A DNA stretch of 64,000 nt. It comes from Methylomonas sp. LW13 (GTDB lineage: Bacteria; Pseudomonadota; Gammaproteobacteria; Methylococcales; Methylomonadaceae). The notes below the pieces were generated by a model. It did not search any database, was not told the DNA's origin, and saw nothing but the letters and a program-made list of their open reading frames with translations. The stretch covers positions 4,154,001-4,218,000 of the forward strand of contig NZ_CP033381.1 of the NCBI RefSeq assembly GCF_016865255.1, written 5' to 3'. A program made the translations under genes and the position numbers. Each line of letters begins with the position of its first letter. The stretch's first letter is position 1. Below, piece by piece: positions 42,102 through 50,054 of this stretch.

Positions 42102-42626
42102 CTATGGATAGCTGATGGCGGTATTTACCAGCCAGTCGACATCGTACATTCTCGGATAATCGGGGTATGGCCCTGATTTGAGAAAGCTGCGCAACTTATC
42201 GGCTTCTGTCTGAGCGGTGGCAATGGCAGCGGTTTCTATGTCGAAATTTGGCTCAGGGTACAGTGTGGAAAACTCCGCCTCAGTTAACGATCTTTCAGGC
42301 TTTGCGGCATTACGGAAATAGTTGTCAAGTTCCAGAAAATCGGCTGCAATTTCCGGGCTTTCGTTTGCTGGCGAAAGTTGGTCGGCACCGGTTTTTACTG
42401 CGTTATACAGCGTCAAATTTGTTCCTGAAACTGGCGGATTTGGAAATAATTCGACAAATTCTGCCGGCGTCATTCGATTTTTCATTGCCGCATTAAACCG
42501 ATTTGCGAGCTGCATGCGCTCGTAACCTATTTTGTCATCTTGGTTGAACCGAACAATCTCTTGAAGCGCCTGGATTCTGGCTTTTACTTCGCCTAATTTT
42601 TCGCCGGTTACTATCTGCATATTCAT
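42102..42626 (-). CDS. Paralogue family member 1, unknown function
   Basis: A 174-residue helical protein. Its C-terminal half, ERSLTEAEFSTLYPEPNFDI, then TAAIATAQTEADKLRSFLKS and GPYPDYPRMYDVDWL, aligns with the ends of the next three upstream genes. It has no signal or membrane segment. The gene is ten bases upstream of the tape-measure-like gene on the same strand. Confidence 0.6.
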   Translation of the reverse strand: MNMQIVTGEKLGEVKARIQALQEIVRFNQDDKIGYERMQLANRFNAAMKNRMTPAEFVELFPNPPVSGTNLTLYNAVKTGADQLSPANESPEIAADFLELDNYFRNAAKPERSLTEAEFSTLYPEPNFDIETAAIATAQTEADKLRSFLKSGPYPDYPRMYDVDWLVNTAISYP

Positions 42627-42653
42627 GATTATTTATTCCCTATCTGTTTGAGT

Positions 42654-43175
42654 TTAATGTGAAACTGGCTCGGCTTGCTCGAACTCTGTGCCGACGAGCA
42701 GTCGCACGTCATAGCCGGGTGACGCCAAAAACGCCTCCAACTTTCCGCGCTCAGCAGCTAGGTCGGCGATATTTGCGGAAAAGGCGTCTACATTGGCTTG
42801 CGGAAATGGCATCAGGCTTACAGCCTCATCGCTGGTGTAACCTTGCCGGATAAGCTCGGTAACTTTTTCTGTGTGGGTGCTGATAAACAACTGACCGAGG
42901 CGTTGCTCGCGTTCGATCTCAGCACCGAGCGAGAAAGCCCGTAAGGCAACCCTCCCGACCAAGCCTTGATCCATCATGGCGATTTCGGCGGCGTTGACCG
43001 GCTTGGTAACACCGTTGACTTCATCCAGAATTGCTTCGGCCCAACACAACGATTGTGCAAAGTGCTCCACAGCGTCCCTATCGTATTCCAGGGCCTGGGC
43101 GGATAACCCGCGCAAGGCGGCGATTGTGGCTTCCAACTGCTGCCGTGCTTGCGGCTTATTGAACGGGGGCAACAT
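42654..43175 (-). CDS. Paralogue family member 2, unknown function
   Basis: A 173-residue helical protein. The shared C-terminal block reads VTELIRQGYTSDEAVSLMPF, NIADLAAERGKLEAFLASPG and YDVRLLVGTEFEQ. The N-terminal half (LSAQALEYDRDAVEHFAQSL) follows the same helix spacing as member 3. Stop and start of adjacent members abut, so the array is one transcript. Confidence 0.6.
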   Translation of the reverse strand: MLPPFNKPQARQQLEATIAALRGLSAQALEYDRDAVEHFAQSLCWAEAILDEVNGVTKPVNAAEIAMMDQGLVGRVALRAFSLGAEIEREQRLGQLFISTHTEKVTELIRQGYTSDEAVSLMPFPQANVDAFSANIADLAAERGKLEAFLASPGYDVRLLVGTEFEQAEPVSH

Positions 43176-43727
43176 TTAAGCGGCCTCGACTTGATTCAAG
43201 CCGCCGTCGAATTGGGTGCCAGCAAGGTGGTGCATCTCATAAACCGGCGCGCTTTCAAGGAATTGATTTAGTTTGCTCTGCTCGATTTTCAGTGCTTCGA
43301 CGGCTTCTGCATGGCCGGCCAATTCTTCTGCGGGATATGGCTCGATAGTGGCTATCTGTTTCTCGCTAAAGCCGGAATGTTTCAGCTCGCCAACTCGGTA
43401 ATCATGCGCTTGGCGCAAAAGCTCTGCCGTGCGCTGACGCAGGGTGATTTCGCCTGGAATTGCCAACGTGCGACCGGCCACTCGTTTAAGCAGTTCATTT
43501 CCCCCGGCCGCCTCAAAATCATCAGCAGCTTTTTTAAAAACTCGGTCAGCATCTTTGATGTGGGCCTCTAAACAACTAACGGCTCTACCAATTACCTTGG
43601 CGGTGTAGCTGTTGTTGGAGATCTCACGGTTTCCTATTCTCTTTAGCTCGCGTATGGCCGGCAGAATGGTTTGCTTGGCGTGAGCCGCCTCCAAGAAATC
43701 AGTTTTCGTGATGGTTTTGGTTTTCAT
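43176..43727 (-). CDS. Paralogue family member 3, unknown function
   Basis: A 183-residue protein from ATG 43727, with AGGA upstream. Its C-terminal block reads ELKHSGFSEKQIATIEPYPA, VEALKIEQSKLNQFLESAPV and YEMHHLAGTQFDGG, closest to member 2. It is helical and soluble. It ends one base before member 2 begins. Confidence 0.6.
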   Translation of the reverse strand: MKTKTITKTDFLEAAHAKQTILPAIRELKRIGNREISNNSYTAKVIGRAVSCLEAHIKDADRVFKKAADDFEAAGGNELLKRVAGRTLAIPGEITLRQRTAELLRQAHDYRVGELKHSGFSEKQIATIEPYPAEELAGHAEAVEALKIEQSKLNQFLESAPVYEMHHLAGTQFDGGLNQVEAA

Positions 43728-43857
43728 GAAATTTTTCCTGTTTTGATGCAATGGCGATTTGGTGTAATAAGAGTAACGCCGCCCAGACAGGCGGAGCGGC
43801 GAACTTTCCGAATCCGGATTTTCTACTCGGCGGACTCAGGTACAGGGACGAAACGGG

Positions 43858-44376
43858 CTAATTTGGTGCCGGATGGCACGCCGAGATCATTTGAGTCGCG
43901 GCGATAAACCTCTCGATTTTTTCAAGCTCGGGCTTTAACACCCTTAACGCATCGAAATGGGGCGTGTACTGAATACCCTCGTCCGGCAAAATCCCTTCGA
44001 TTTCGAATAAGGAGAATCCCTTGTGCATCAGCAGTTCAACGTTTGTGCCATGTATTTTCGCTAAATTTTCCAACGCCCAATCGTGTAAAAATATTTCGTT
44101 TTTCAGCTTTTCAATCTTAGCGACAGCGGCGGAAATGGCGTCGGGTTGATAGGTGTGTGGACGAGACACGCTGTCTAGAATGGATTGATGTCTTTCAACT
44201 TCAGACTCAAGCCATTTTTGGAACTCGTTAATTTTCAGCGTTGAGTCATCGTCGTCGAAGTCGAGCTCCAATTCTTCCGTAATGCCTTTCAAGGCAGAAA
44301 TGACAGGACCAATGTGGCAAACAAAGCGTTGCGCCACATTCAAGTCATCACGATCTAGCGTTTTTTCTTCTTTCAT
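43858..44376 (-). CDS. Paralogue family member 4, probably frameshifted at its end
   Basis: A 172-residue protein from ATG 44376, with GGGG upstream. It has the family block LLMHKGFSLFEIEGILPDEG, FDALRVLKPELEKIERFIAA. In frame it ends SACHPAPN at 43858. In the next frame the sequence reads DLGVPSGTKLARFVPVPESA to TAG at 43823-43825, which resembles the L-x-GT-x-F ends of the other members. A frameshift near 43885, mutational or programmed, would explain this. Confidence 0.6.
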   Translation of the reverse strand: MKEEKTLDRDDLNVAQRFVCHIGPVISALKGITEELELDFDDDDSTLKINEFQKWLESEVERHQSILDSVSRPHTYQPDAISAAVAKIEKLKNEIFLHDWALENLAKIHGTNVELLMHKGFSLFEIEGILPDEGIQYTPHFDALRVLKPELEKIERFIAATQMISACHPAPN

Positions 44377-44420
44377 GGTTTTTCCCCTTTTGGGTTTTAA
44401 AAAAATGGTTTTGAACTCGT

Positions 44421-44717
44421 TTATTCCGGAGCCGGGTTCCAACGCCCTAAGTTGGTGGCATGCTCCGCCGAGTTAGCCTTGACAAAAAAACTTTTGCCGA
44501 GCGGCGTCCAGACTTCAATTGATTGAGGATATTCATCGACTAACTGTCGAGGTGAATTTCCGGCGATGCAGGCCAATATCTCCGGCTTGTGTTGCCGGAT
44601 GTAGTCACGCTCATCGCCGGAAAGCTGGGACGCGGGATTGATCACAAGCGAATCGCCTTGGGCGGCGAAAGTGAATCCCGATGACTGAAGGCTGGTAACG
44701 AAGTGCAAGACGCTCAC
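44421..44717 (-). CDS. TubC-type docking-domain-like small protein
   Basis: A 98-residue protein from GTG 44717, which overlaps the primase-helicase stop by one base. The first 50 residues, LQSSGFTFAAQGDSLVINPA, QLSGDERDYIRQHKPEILAC, match the fold pattern of TubC N-terminal docking domains, often seen next to phage primases. The rest contains VWTPLGKSFFVKANSAEHAT. Likely an accessory of the replication protein. Confidence 0.65.
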   Translation of the reverse strand: MSVLHFVTSLQSSGFTFAAQGDSLVINPASQLSGDERDYIRQHKPEILACIAGNSPRQLVDEYPQSIEVWTPLGKSFFVKANSAEHATNLGRWNPAPE

Positions 44718-46561
44718 TAGAACACCTCCGCGTCAATGCCAGCTAAGTCGGTGTTGGGTTGTTCAGCGGTCGAGTAGTGAACGTACTTGCGCGGTGCAAT
44801 ACCGGGGGCGCCGAGGAACTGGTGAGAGGGTTTGTGGAACCAGAGCGCAATTCGAGGCTCGTCTTCGCCGTTGCGTTGCTTTTCGCACAGGCAAAGTGCG
44901 TCTGGCTCTTTCTGGATTTGGGCGACTTCAATATCGTCAAGGTTTGGCTGTTTCAGTTTTTCCTCTTTCTTTCGGTTTCGCCACCAAATGAGCACAGTAT
45001 CGGCCAGATTGGTAGTAGAGCCGCCGCCTAACACATCGAACTTGCCGCCGGGCTTTTCATCGTTGTCGCCTTTGCGCAAGTGCGCGACCAGGATAATGTG
45101 AACATCATGGTCCTTAGCAAAGTCAGTCAATTTGTCAACAAAATCCCGCTGCCTGTTGAAATCGTCAGGATTGATGTCGAGCTTTGACATATTATCGATG
45201 ACGAATAAATTGATACCGTAGCGCTGGCGGGCGTAGCCGAACACCTCCAGCATCCGCTCTCCCTTGGCTGTTTTGGATATATCAAAAACCCACAGGCTAT
45301 TGCCTAGCCACTCCATGATTTTACCGATGTACTGGTCGGCGGGTTGCTCAACACAGGAGGCTTGCCTGACCAATCGTTGCAGCCACCGCTGAGGTTTGAA
45401 CTCCATGGATGCGACACAGGCGCGTCGGCCCTGAGCGATGGCGTCGAGGGTAATGTGTCCAACCCCTTCGCTTTTACCATGGCCGTTCACGCCCGCCACA
45501 ATCGTGAGTTCGCCCGGACGGAACTGGAGGGTTTTGCACTTACCCCAAGGAGTGCTGAACCCGATTTCGGTCTGAGTGGGGTTGAATGCCGCGATAACGC
45601 CATCTACATATTCGGCGGCGTTGCGCAGTTCTGACGGGTCGAGGGTTTTAGCTTTGCTCAACAACTCTTGCATCTGGGCCAGCGACAAACCGGCCCGCAG
45701 GCAGTCATTGGCATCCTTGTGCGGCAACTCGACAACTCGACACCGGTGCCGCCCCAGTCTGTCGATAATCTCGGCTGCGGCTTGTCGGCCCACATCATCG
45801 TTATCCATCGCGATGTAGATGACATCGCACCGTTCCAGGTTGTCGAATTCGTGCTCGATCCAATCGTGCTTTGCGCCGGTGCCGCCGCCGAACGGTACCG
45901 ACAAGGCCGGTATTTGATATTCGAACAGCGACATGGCGTCGATTTCACCCTCGGTGATGGCGACGAATCGCGCTTCCGGCGGGATCGCCTGCCAACCGAA
46001 CAAGGCCGGACGCATGTCGGCTTCGGTCACACCGAATTTTTTGCCGGCGACATGGCGCCATTTAGTCATGACCAGTTCGCCAGTTGGGTTATAACAGGGA
46101 AACAATACCGATTTTGGCGTTTGGCCCACGCGGTACGCCTTGAGTGTGGCTTCGGAAAGCTTTCGCTCTTGCGTCAAGTATTGCCATACCGGCGAACCGG
46201 CAACAGCCTCAGCAGGCTTGATTGACGGTTTTTTGAAAGCCTTCTGCTGGCGAACGAATGTCGGTTTCTTGGCGCCAGGATTTAAGCCCAACCAAGTTGC
46301 GGCTTGGGCCATAGCTTCCGGCATGGAGATATTGCGCACCTCGCGCCATAAGTCCAGCAAGTCACCGGTTTGACCCGTTGCAAAATCAGACCAGATGCCG
46401 GCTTTATCCCCGTGGAGGCGAACACCAAGGCTTTTACCGGCTTCTCCCGAGATTGAACCGCAGCGCCACTCCCGACTATCCAACTTGCCATTGGGCAGCA
46501 GGTGTTTAGCAACTTCCCCGGCGCTACGGGATAACAAGTCCGCTATCTCGTTTGGCCTCAT
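44717..46561 (-). CDS. Phage primase-helicase (Toprim plus DnaB-like)
   Basis: A 614-residue protein similar in plan to T7 gp4. The N-terminus includes SGEAGKSLGVRLHGDKAGIW. The Toprim domain shows VAITEGEIDAMSLFEYQ (Glu) and VIYIAMDNDDVGRQAAAEII (DxD). The helicase domain has LTIVAGVNGHGKSEGVGHIT (Walker A near 370), LFVIDNMSKL (Walker B) and HIILVAHLRKGDNDEKPGGK. It would unwind and prime the element's DNA. The gene overlaps the initiator gene by four bases (ATGA). Confidence 0.88.
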   Translation of the reverse strand: MRPNEIADLLSRSAGEVAKHLLPNGKLDSREWRCGSISGEAGKSLGVRLHGDKAGIWSDFATGQTGDLLDLWREVRNISMPEAMAQAATWLGLNPGAKKPTFVRQQKAFKKPSIKPAEAVAGSPVWQYLTQERKLSEATLKAYRVGQTPKSVLFPCYNPTGELVMTKWRHVAGKKFGVTEADMRPALFGWQAIPPEARFVAITEGEIDAMSLFEYQIPALSVPFGGGTGAKHDWIEHEFDNLERCDVIYIAMDNDDVGRQAAAEIIDRLGRHRCRVVELPHKDANDCLRAGLSLAQMQELLSKAKTLDPSELRNAAEYVDGVIAAFNPTQTEIGFSTPWGKCKTLQFRPGELTIVAGVNGHGKSEGVGHITLDAIAQGRRACVASMEFKPQRWLQRLVRQASCVEQPADQYIGKIMEWLGNSLWVFDISKTAKGERMLEVFGYARQRYGINLFVIDNMSKLDINPDDFNRQRDFVDKLTDFAKDHDVHIILVAHLRKGDNDEKPGGKFDVLGGGSTTNLADTVLIWWRNRKKEEKLKQPNLDDIEVAQIQKEPDALCLCEKQRNGEDEPRIALWFHKPSHQFLGAPGIAPRKYVHYSTAEQPNTDLAGIDAEVF

Positions 46562-47358
46562 ATCATCCCCGCGATGCCAAGGAAGCAGTTTGTGGTTGGT
46601 CCGCTGGCATCAGTTGCCGATGGCGACGAATTGATTTCGTCTTCCCAACAACGACCATTTAGCCAAGTTGCTGGATAGGGGATGTACTGGCCGTCATCTT
46701 TCAACCAATCCCGCGATTTTTTCGCTAGATCCAGGCCGGACATAATTTCCGCCAACAGCATTTCGTCTGGGTTGATCTTCTTCCAGGCAGATTCAGCCTT
46801 CTGGCGACTCTTCTTTCTCGGATATGCCGAATAAAACTCTGAAAACGCATTTGGCGCTGATGAAGATTTTTTGTCTTTGCGCTTAATGGTTTTATTTACT
46901 GGTTCTATTTCCTGGTTAGTGTCGGTGTTTACCGACTGGTTGGGGTCGGTAATTGTCGACTGGTTTGGGTCGGCGTTTACCGACTGGTCGATATTTGTCG
47001 ACTGGTTTTCAGGGCTCAAGTGGTCGGCATCTGCCGACTGCTTCCTGTCGGTATCTATCGACTGGTCTGCATTATCCGACTGGTTTTTATAGTTAAATCC
47101 AATAAACTTGTACGATGACCCGGCGCCGCACTTTCGGGTAACAGAAATAATATTGCTCGCTTCAAGCTGCTTTATTGCCTCCATTACAGTTTCCCTGTGC
47201 ATGCCGGTATCGTTACTGAGACAGGCGATACCTGGATTGCACCGTTTATAGTCATCGTTATAGCGGTCAGTTAGCGTCAGCAATACGAGCCTTGCTCGAA
47301 ACGGCAAACTGCCGGCTCGAATTTGAGCCCATGCCCATTTGGTGGCATCAAAACTCAT
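46558..47358 (-). CDS. Replication initiator with HTH and internal iterons (lambda O-like)
   Basis: A 266-residue protein. Residues 15-75 form a winged helix: LPFRARLVLLTLTDRYNDDY, GIACLSNDTGMHRETVMEAI, KQLEASNIISVTRK. A central region, about 90-150, consists of NQS/DQS-x3-D repeats encoded by the iterons. The C-terminus, FSEFYSAYPRKKSRQKAESA followed by WKKINPDEMLLAEIM and IPYPATWLNGRCWED, matches the helicase-loading end of phage initiators. Protein and binding sites are thus in one gene, as in lambda O. Confidence 0.82.
   Translation of the reverse strand: MSFDATKWAWAQIRAGSLPFRARLVLLTLTDRYNDDYKRCNPGIACLSNDTGMHRETVMEAIKQLEASNIISVTRKCGAGSSYKFIGFNYKNQSDNADQSIDTDRKQSADADHLSPENQSTNIDQSVNADPNQSTITDPNQSVNTDTNQEIEPVNKTIKRKDKKSSSAPNAFSEFYSAYPRKKSRQKAESAWKKINPDEMLLAEIMSGLDLAKKSRDWLKDDGQYIPYPATWLNGRCWEDEINSSPSATDASGPTTNCFLGIAGMI
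46921..47080. repeat. Seven palindromic iterons, candidate replication origin
   Basis: Sixteen-base palindromes of form GTCGRYNTTTRYCGAC start at 46921, 46945, 46969, 46987, 47023, 47047 and 47065 (spacings 24, 24, 18, 36, 24, 18). Each is followed by TGGT or similar. They fall in the repeat-coding centre of the initiator gene, the layout of the lambda ori. The initiator HTH is the expected binder. Confidence 0.75.
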
Positions 47359-47367
47359 CTTGCTGCC

Positions 47368-47550
47368 TTATTCCTTCGGCCAACGCAAAATTGCTATGCG
47401 GTTGCCATTCTTATCTTTACAAACAGCAGTGCCATGTTTACGATTCGGGATTATTCGACCGATTATCGAGGCGGCAATATAATCACCGCTAATCGTTTGA
47501 AATAAACCATTTTCAAGTAAAATATCTTTGATTTTCTTTGGATCGCTCAC
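47368..47550 (-). CDS. Small conserved-looking protein, 60 residues
   Basis: The GTG at 47550 has GGGAGG eight bases upstream; longer starts lack such a site. The protein reads SDPKKIKDILLENGLFQTIS, YIAASIIGRIIPNRKHGTAV, KDKNGNRIAILRWPKE. It is a compact alpha/beta protein, perhaps DNA-binding. It lies just upstream of the replication initiator on the same strand. Confidence 0.55.
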   Translation of the reverse strand: MSDPKKIKDILLENGLFQTISGDYIAASIIGRIIPNRKHGTAVCKDKNGNRIAILRWPKE

Positions 47551-47670
47551 AGTAACCTCCCAACAATACCGCCCAAAAAGACGGAATAAATCCACATCGC
47601 ACGTTGGGCGCATTTCCGGTGTTTCTTCTATTGATTTGCCGTCGAGTTGAAGACTTTGATACCGGGAATT

Positions 47671-47690
47671 TGCGCCTTTTTCTGCGCCTA
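47671..47690 (+). promoter_or_regulatory. Internal GCGCC-N7-GCGCC site
   Basis: Two GCGCC half-sites with a 7-base spacer, the same geometry as the candidate arm sites at 787, 28237 and 51731, but with a T-rich spacer. It lies in the intergenic gap before the 60-residue gene and could link integrase binding with early gene control. Next to it, 47724-47742 is a hairpin with arm ACCGCAT. Confidence 0.35.
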
Positions 47691-47742
47691 ATTAAATGCA
47701 AGCCTCAAAACACAAGGCATTGCACCGCATTTAATATGCGGT

Positions 47743-47961
47743 TCAGGTTTCGACTTGTTCGTTAATGCACTCGGCCAAAACAGGGATAATCACAAAAAGT
47801 TTTTTGTTAACTTTGCGAAATGCTTTAGCCAGGCCGTTATGCTGGCGTTGCTTTACCGCCCAGTTCCAGCTTTTTTTGGAATATAAATGGGGGAATTTAT
47901 CAGGGACGTCCTGATAAGGGATGATGTCGTCTAGTGACGTTGTTGATTGTTGTGTTTGCAT
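47743..47961 (-). CDS. Small phage-type protein, probable DNA-binding or Cro-like
   Basis: A 72-residue protein from ATG 47961, with AGGTGAGG upstream. It reads SLDDIIPYQDVPDKFPHLYS, KKSWNWAVKQRQHNGLAKAF, RKVNKKLFVIIPVLAE. The pattern, in which W-x2-KQR-x2-NGLAKA precedes a basic wing, is seen in small phage regulators placed first in the replication operon. Two operator-like palindromes lie upstream at 48027-48060. Confidence 0.6.
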   Translation of the reverse strand: MQTQQSTTSLDDIIPYQDVPDKFPHLYSKKSWNWAVKQRQHNGLAKAFRKVNKKLFVIIPVLAECINEQVET

Positions 47962-48026
47962 TGCCTCACCTTTTTTCAGGTTGTTTGGAGTGGTGAGGCC
48001 ACAATACAAGATGATGATGACTTATT

Positions 48027-48060
48027 TTGCCAATTGACAAATTGAATTGCCAATCGGCAA
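48027..48060. promoter_or_regulatory. Pair of operator-like palindromes
   Basis: TTGCCAATTGACAA (48027-48040) and TTGCCAATCGGCAA (48047-48060) are near-identical 14-bp dyads starting 20 bp apart. They sit between the 393-residue gene and the small regulator gene. They look like tandem repressor binding sites. Confidence 0.6.
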
Positions 48061-48063
48061 AAA

Positions 48064-49245
48064 CTATTCAGATTCAGTTATGAGCTTGATTCCTTTGCTA
48101 ATACTTTCTCTAATATTTGTTTTACCTAGCCCATATTTGTTTGCATTTGGAAGCAAATCAATTATTTCAATAACTGATTCAGCAACGGCGTTTGCACTCA
48201 CTGAATCACCTTTTTTATAACGACTATTTTTTTCCGCTAATACTAAGGCTATTCCTGCGACTTGTTTTAGCAGGTTGTTACGTTCAGTTTCTGAGATAAC
48301 GTTGTTATTTTTTGTTATGTCTTCATTAAGAATATTTTCAAATTCGAGCAAGGCTTGAGTACGAACAAGTAACTCGCTATCCTTTGGTAAGGTGCTAGCC
48401 AGTTTATATACTGGCAATATAGGCATTGACTCAAGCCTTTCTGATATTTCATTTCTTTTTAAAATTCCATCAATCATATGTTTTGCATTCCCAAGCACAT
48501 AAACATGATCCTTAAAAAGTTTTTCAATGTCCATCAGGTCATTTCTTGATGGATTATCACCAAGCATTTCTGCGTTTTCTTTAACTTTACGATTACTTTC
48601 ACTAATACTTTTTTGGATATTTATTATGTAATCATCTGGATAGGGAGTAAGGCTAGTTTTATCAACAATATCAACAAGCTTAAATAGAAATCCTTCATCA
48701 TCTTTGACAAAAACGCCATCACAAGGCGGTAGAGTTACGTCAATTCCGTTTTCAAGCTTTTGATACCTGCGATCTATATCTACCCTTTCCCCATCGATCA
48801 TTGGTAAATCATATATGCCTGGTAGCATTACAACCTTGTCATCAAATTCATAATAAGTGTCATTTTGAGTAAGAAGAGTATCATGACGAAAAGGAGGGTT
48901 TTTAGATTCATCAAGTAGATCTTTTATTCTTTCTAATGTTTCACTTTTTTCAGATTCTGAAGAATCCGGCAGCGGACATATCTCCATATCAAGCTTTTGT
49001 ATTTCCCTCGCAAGAAAACCGTAAATCCTATCTCGATCATCCCCAAAATGTCCCTGCACAGCAGTGGCTACATTCACAAAGTTAACGGATAAAATCAAAT
49101 GACCATCTAATGCAAATTTCAGAATATCTGTTTCTTTAACCTCTTCACCTAAACTAACGCTAAGGCGTTGAGCGGCTTCTGGCAAGGTCAGAAATTTTTT
49201 TAGTTTAAATAATTTTGATGACTTTAATTTTTCCACTACAACCAC
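48064..49245 (-). CDS. AT-rich hypothetical protein with N-terminal HTH-like segment
   Basis: A 393-residue protein from an AT-rich gene unlike its neighbours. The N-terminus LKKFLTLPEAAQRLSVSLGE, VKETDILKFALDGHLILSVN matches a domain seen at the start of many mobile-element proteins. The middle has MLPGIYDLPMIDGERVDIDR and the C-terminal part is helical (NLLKQVAGIALVLAEKNSRY). The function is unknown. It lies between HigBA and the operator pair and could be the element's repressor or a defence cargo. Confidence 0.6.
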   Translation of the reverse strand: MVVVEKLKSSKLFKLKKFLTLPEAAQRLSVSLGEEVKETDILKFALDGHLILSVNFVNVATAVQGHFGDDRDRIYGFLAREIQKLDMEICPLPDSSESEKSETLERIKDLLDESKNPPFRHDTLLTQNDTYYEFDDKVVMLPGIYDLPMIDGERVDIDRRYQKLENGIDVTLPPCDGVFVKDDEGFLFKLVDIVDKTSLTPYPDDYIINIQKSISESNRKVKENAEMLGDNPSRNDLMDIEKLFKDHVYVLGNAKHMIDGILKRNEISERLESMPILPVYKLASTLPKDSELLVRTQALLEFENILNEDITKNNNVISETERNNLLKQVAGIALVLAEKNSRYKKGDSVSANAVAESVIEIIDLLPNANKYGLGKTNIRESISKGIKLITESE

Positions 49246-49274
49246 CCCATTAAGTGCAAATCATTAAAAATGGA

Positions 49275-49330
49275 TAACCAGCCAGGCGGTTAATGACGCC
49301 GCTTTTCTCCCCGTCGGGATAGGCTGGTTA
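49275..49330. repeat. Folded repeat element E1 flanking higBA
   Basis: Outer arms TAACCAGCC and GGCTGGTTA enclose CGCCGCTTTTC and CCCCGTCGGG. The layout matches element E2 at 49994-50046 with different outer-stem bases that still pair. It may be a terminator for higBA. Confidence 0.5.
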
Positions 49331-49344
49331 ATTCGGATAATCGT

Positions 49345-49641
49345 TTATGCCGCGCGTGGCCGACCAATCGGTGTGACGTTGGGCTTGGGTTTCTGCCGGG
49401 CCTGCCATAAGTCGTATTCGGCTTGCATACGCACCCAGGTATCGGCGGTCGGGCCGTTCAGCCAGGCTTCGAGGCGAATTGCCATATCGGCGCTGATCGC
49501 CGCCCGGCCATTGACGACGCGCGATAATGCGACACGGGAGACGCCAAGCTGAGCAGCGGCTTCGGTGACGCCGATACCCAGCTCGGGTAACACGTCCTCT
49601 TTCAAAATGCTGCCGGGGTGTGGGGGATTGAACATAGTCAT
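49345..49641 (-). CDS. higA: HigA-type antitoxin
   Basis: A 98-residue protein of the HigA/VapI HTH family: [60 protein letters not shown]. All signature residues (HPG, RxxLSRxxNG, lIS.dmA.RL) are there. It lies 13 bases downstream of the toxin gene, the usual HigB-HigA order. It represses the operon and neutralises HigB. Confidence 0.95.
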   Translation of the reverse strand: MTMFNPPHPGSILKEDVLPELGIGVTEAAAQLGVSRVALSRVVNGRAAISADMAIRLEAWLNGPTADTWVRMQAEYDLWQARQKPKPNVTPIGRPRAA

Positions 49642-49654
49642 GGGTATTTACCTG

Positions 49655-49933
49655 TCAGTGATAATCTTGATAATCGACCAATACGACGTCTTCACCTTCG
49701 AACATGAAGGTAAGGCGCCAGTTTCCGCTGACTTTGACGGTCCAATGCTCAACCAAGTCGCCTTTTAGCGGATGGAGCTTCCAGCCGGCGACATCCATTT
49801 CTTGCGGCGTTTTGGCGGCGTTGAGCAATAGTAATTGCCTGGACAACTTCAGGGCATGTTCGGCATTGATGCCCGATTTGGATCCGGCTTCAAAAAATTG
49901 CTGAATACCTTTATGGCGGAAACTTTTGATCAT
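49655..49933 (-). CDS. higB: HigB-type mRNA interferase toxin
   Basis: A 92-residue RelE-superfamily toxin: MIKSFRHKGIQQFFEAGSKS, LSRQLLLLNAAKTPQEMDVA, GWKLHPLKGDLVEHWTVKVS, NWRLTFMFEGEDVVLVDYQD. The pattern with FRHKGL and WRLTF.F is specific to HigB, which cleaves mRNA at the ribosome. It is the first gene of the pair. Confidence 0.95.
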   Translation of the reverse strand: MIKSFRHKGIQQFFEAGSKSGINAEHALKLSRQLLLLNAAKTPQEMDVAGWKLHPLKGDLVEHWTVKVSGNWRLTFMFEGEDVVLVDYQDYH

Positions 49934-49993
49934 GATTAAGTGTATCTCGACGCTTTACGCTTTACAATAAAAGACCCAAAAATATAGGAAGTA

Positions 49994-50046
49994 AGCCAAC
50001 CCAGCAGCCAATAGCGCCGCCTGTCCCCGACCGGGTAAGGTTGGCT
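49994..50046. repeat. Folded repeat element E2 between higB and integrase
   Basis: Arms AGCCAACC and GGTTGGCT enclose GCGCCGCC and CCCCGACCGGG. It aligns with E1 along its length, sharing the GCCGC and CCCCG..CGGG core, while the outer stem has changed on both sides. Confidence 0.5.
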
Positions 50047-50054
50047 CAACGGAT

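Noticed and set aside
46921-47080. Regular palindromes as a CRISPR array
   Set aside because: Spacers are only 2-20 bp and repeats lie within a coding gene; no cas genes occur in the window.
49275-50046. E1/E2 as integron attC sites
   Set aside because: Their ends do not fit GTTRRRY/RYYYAAC, although the folded layout is similar.
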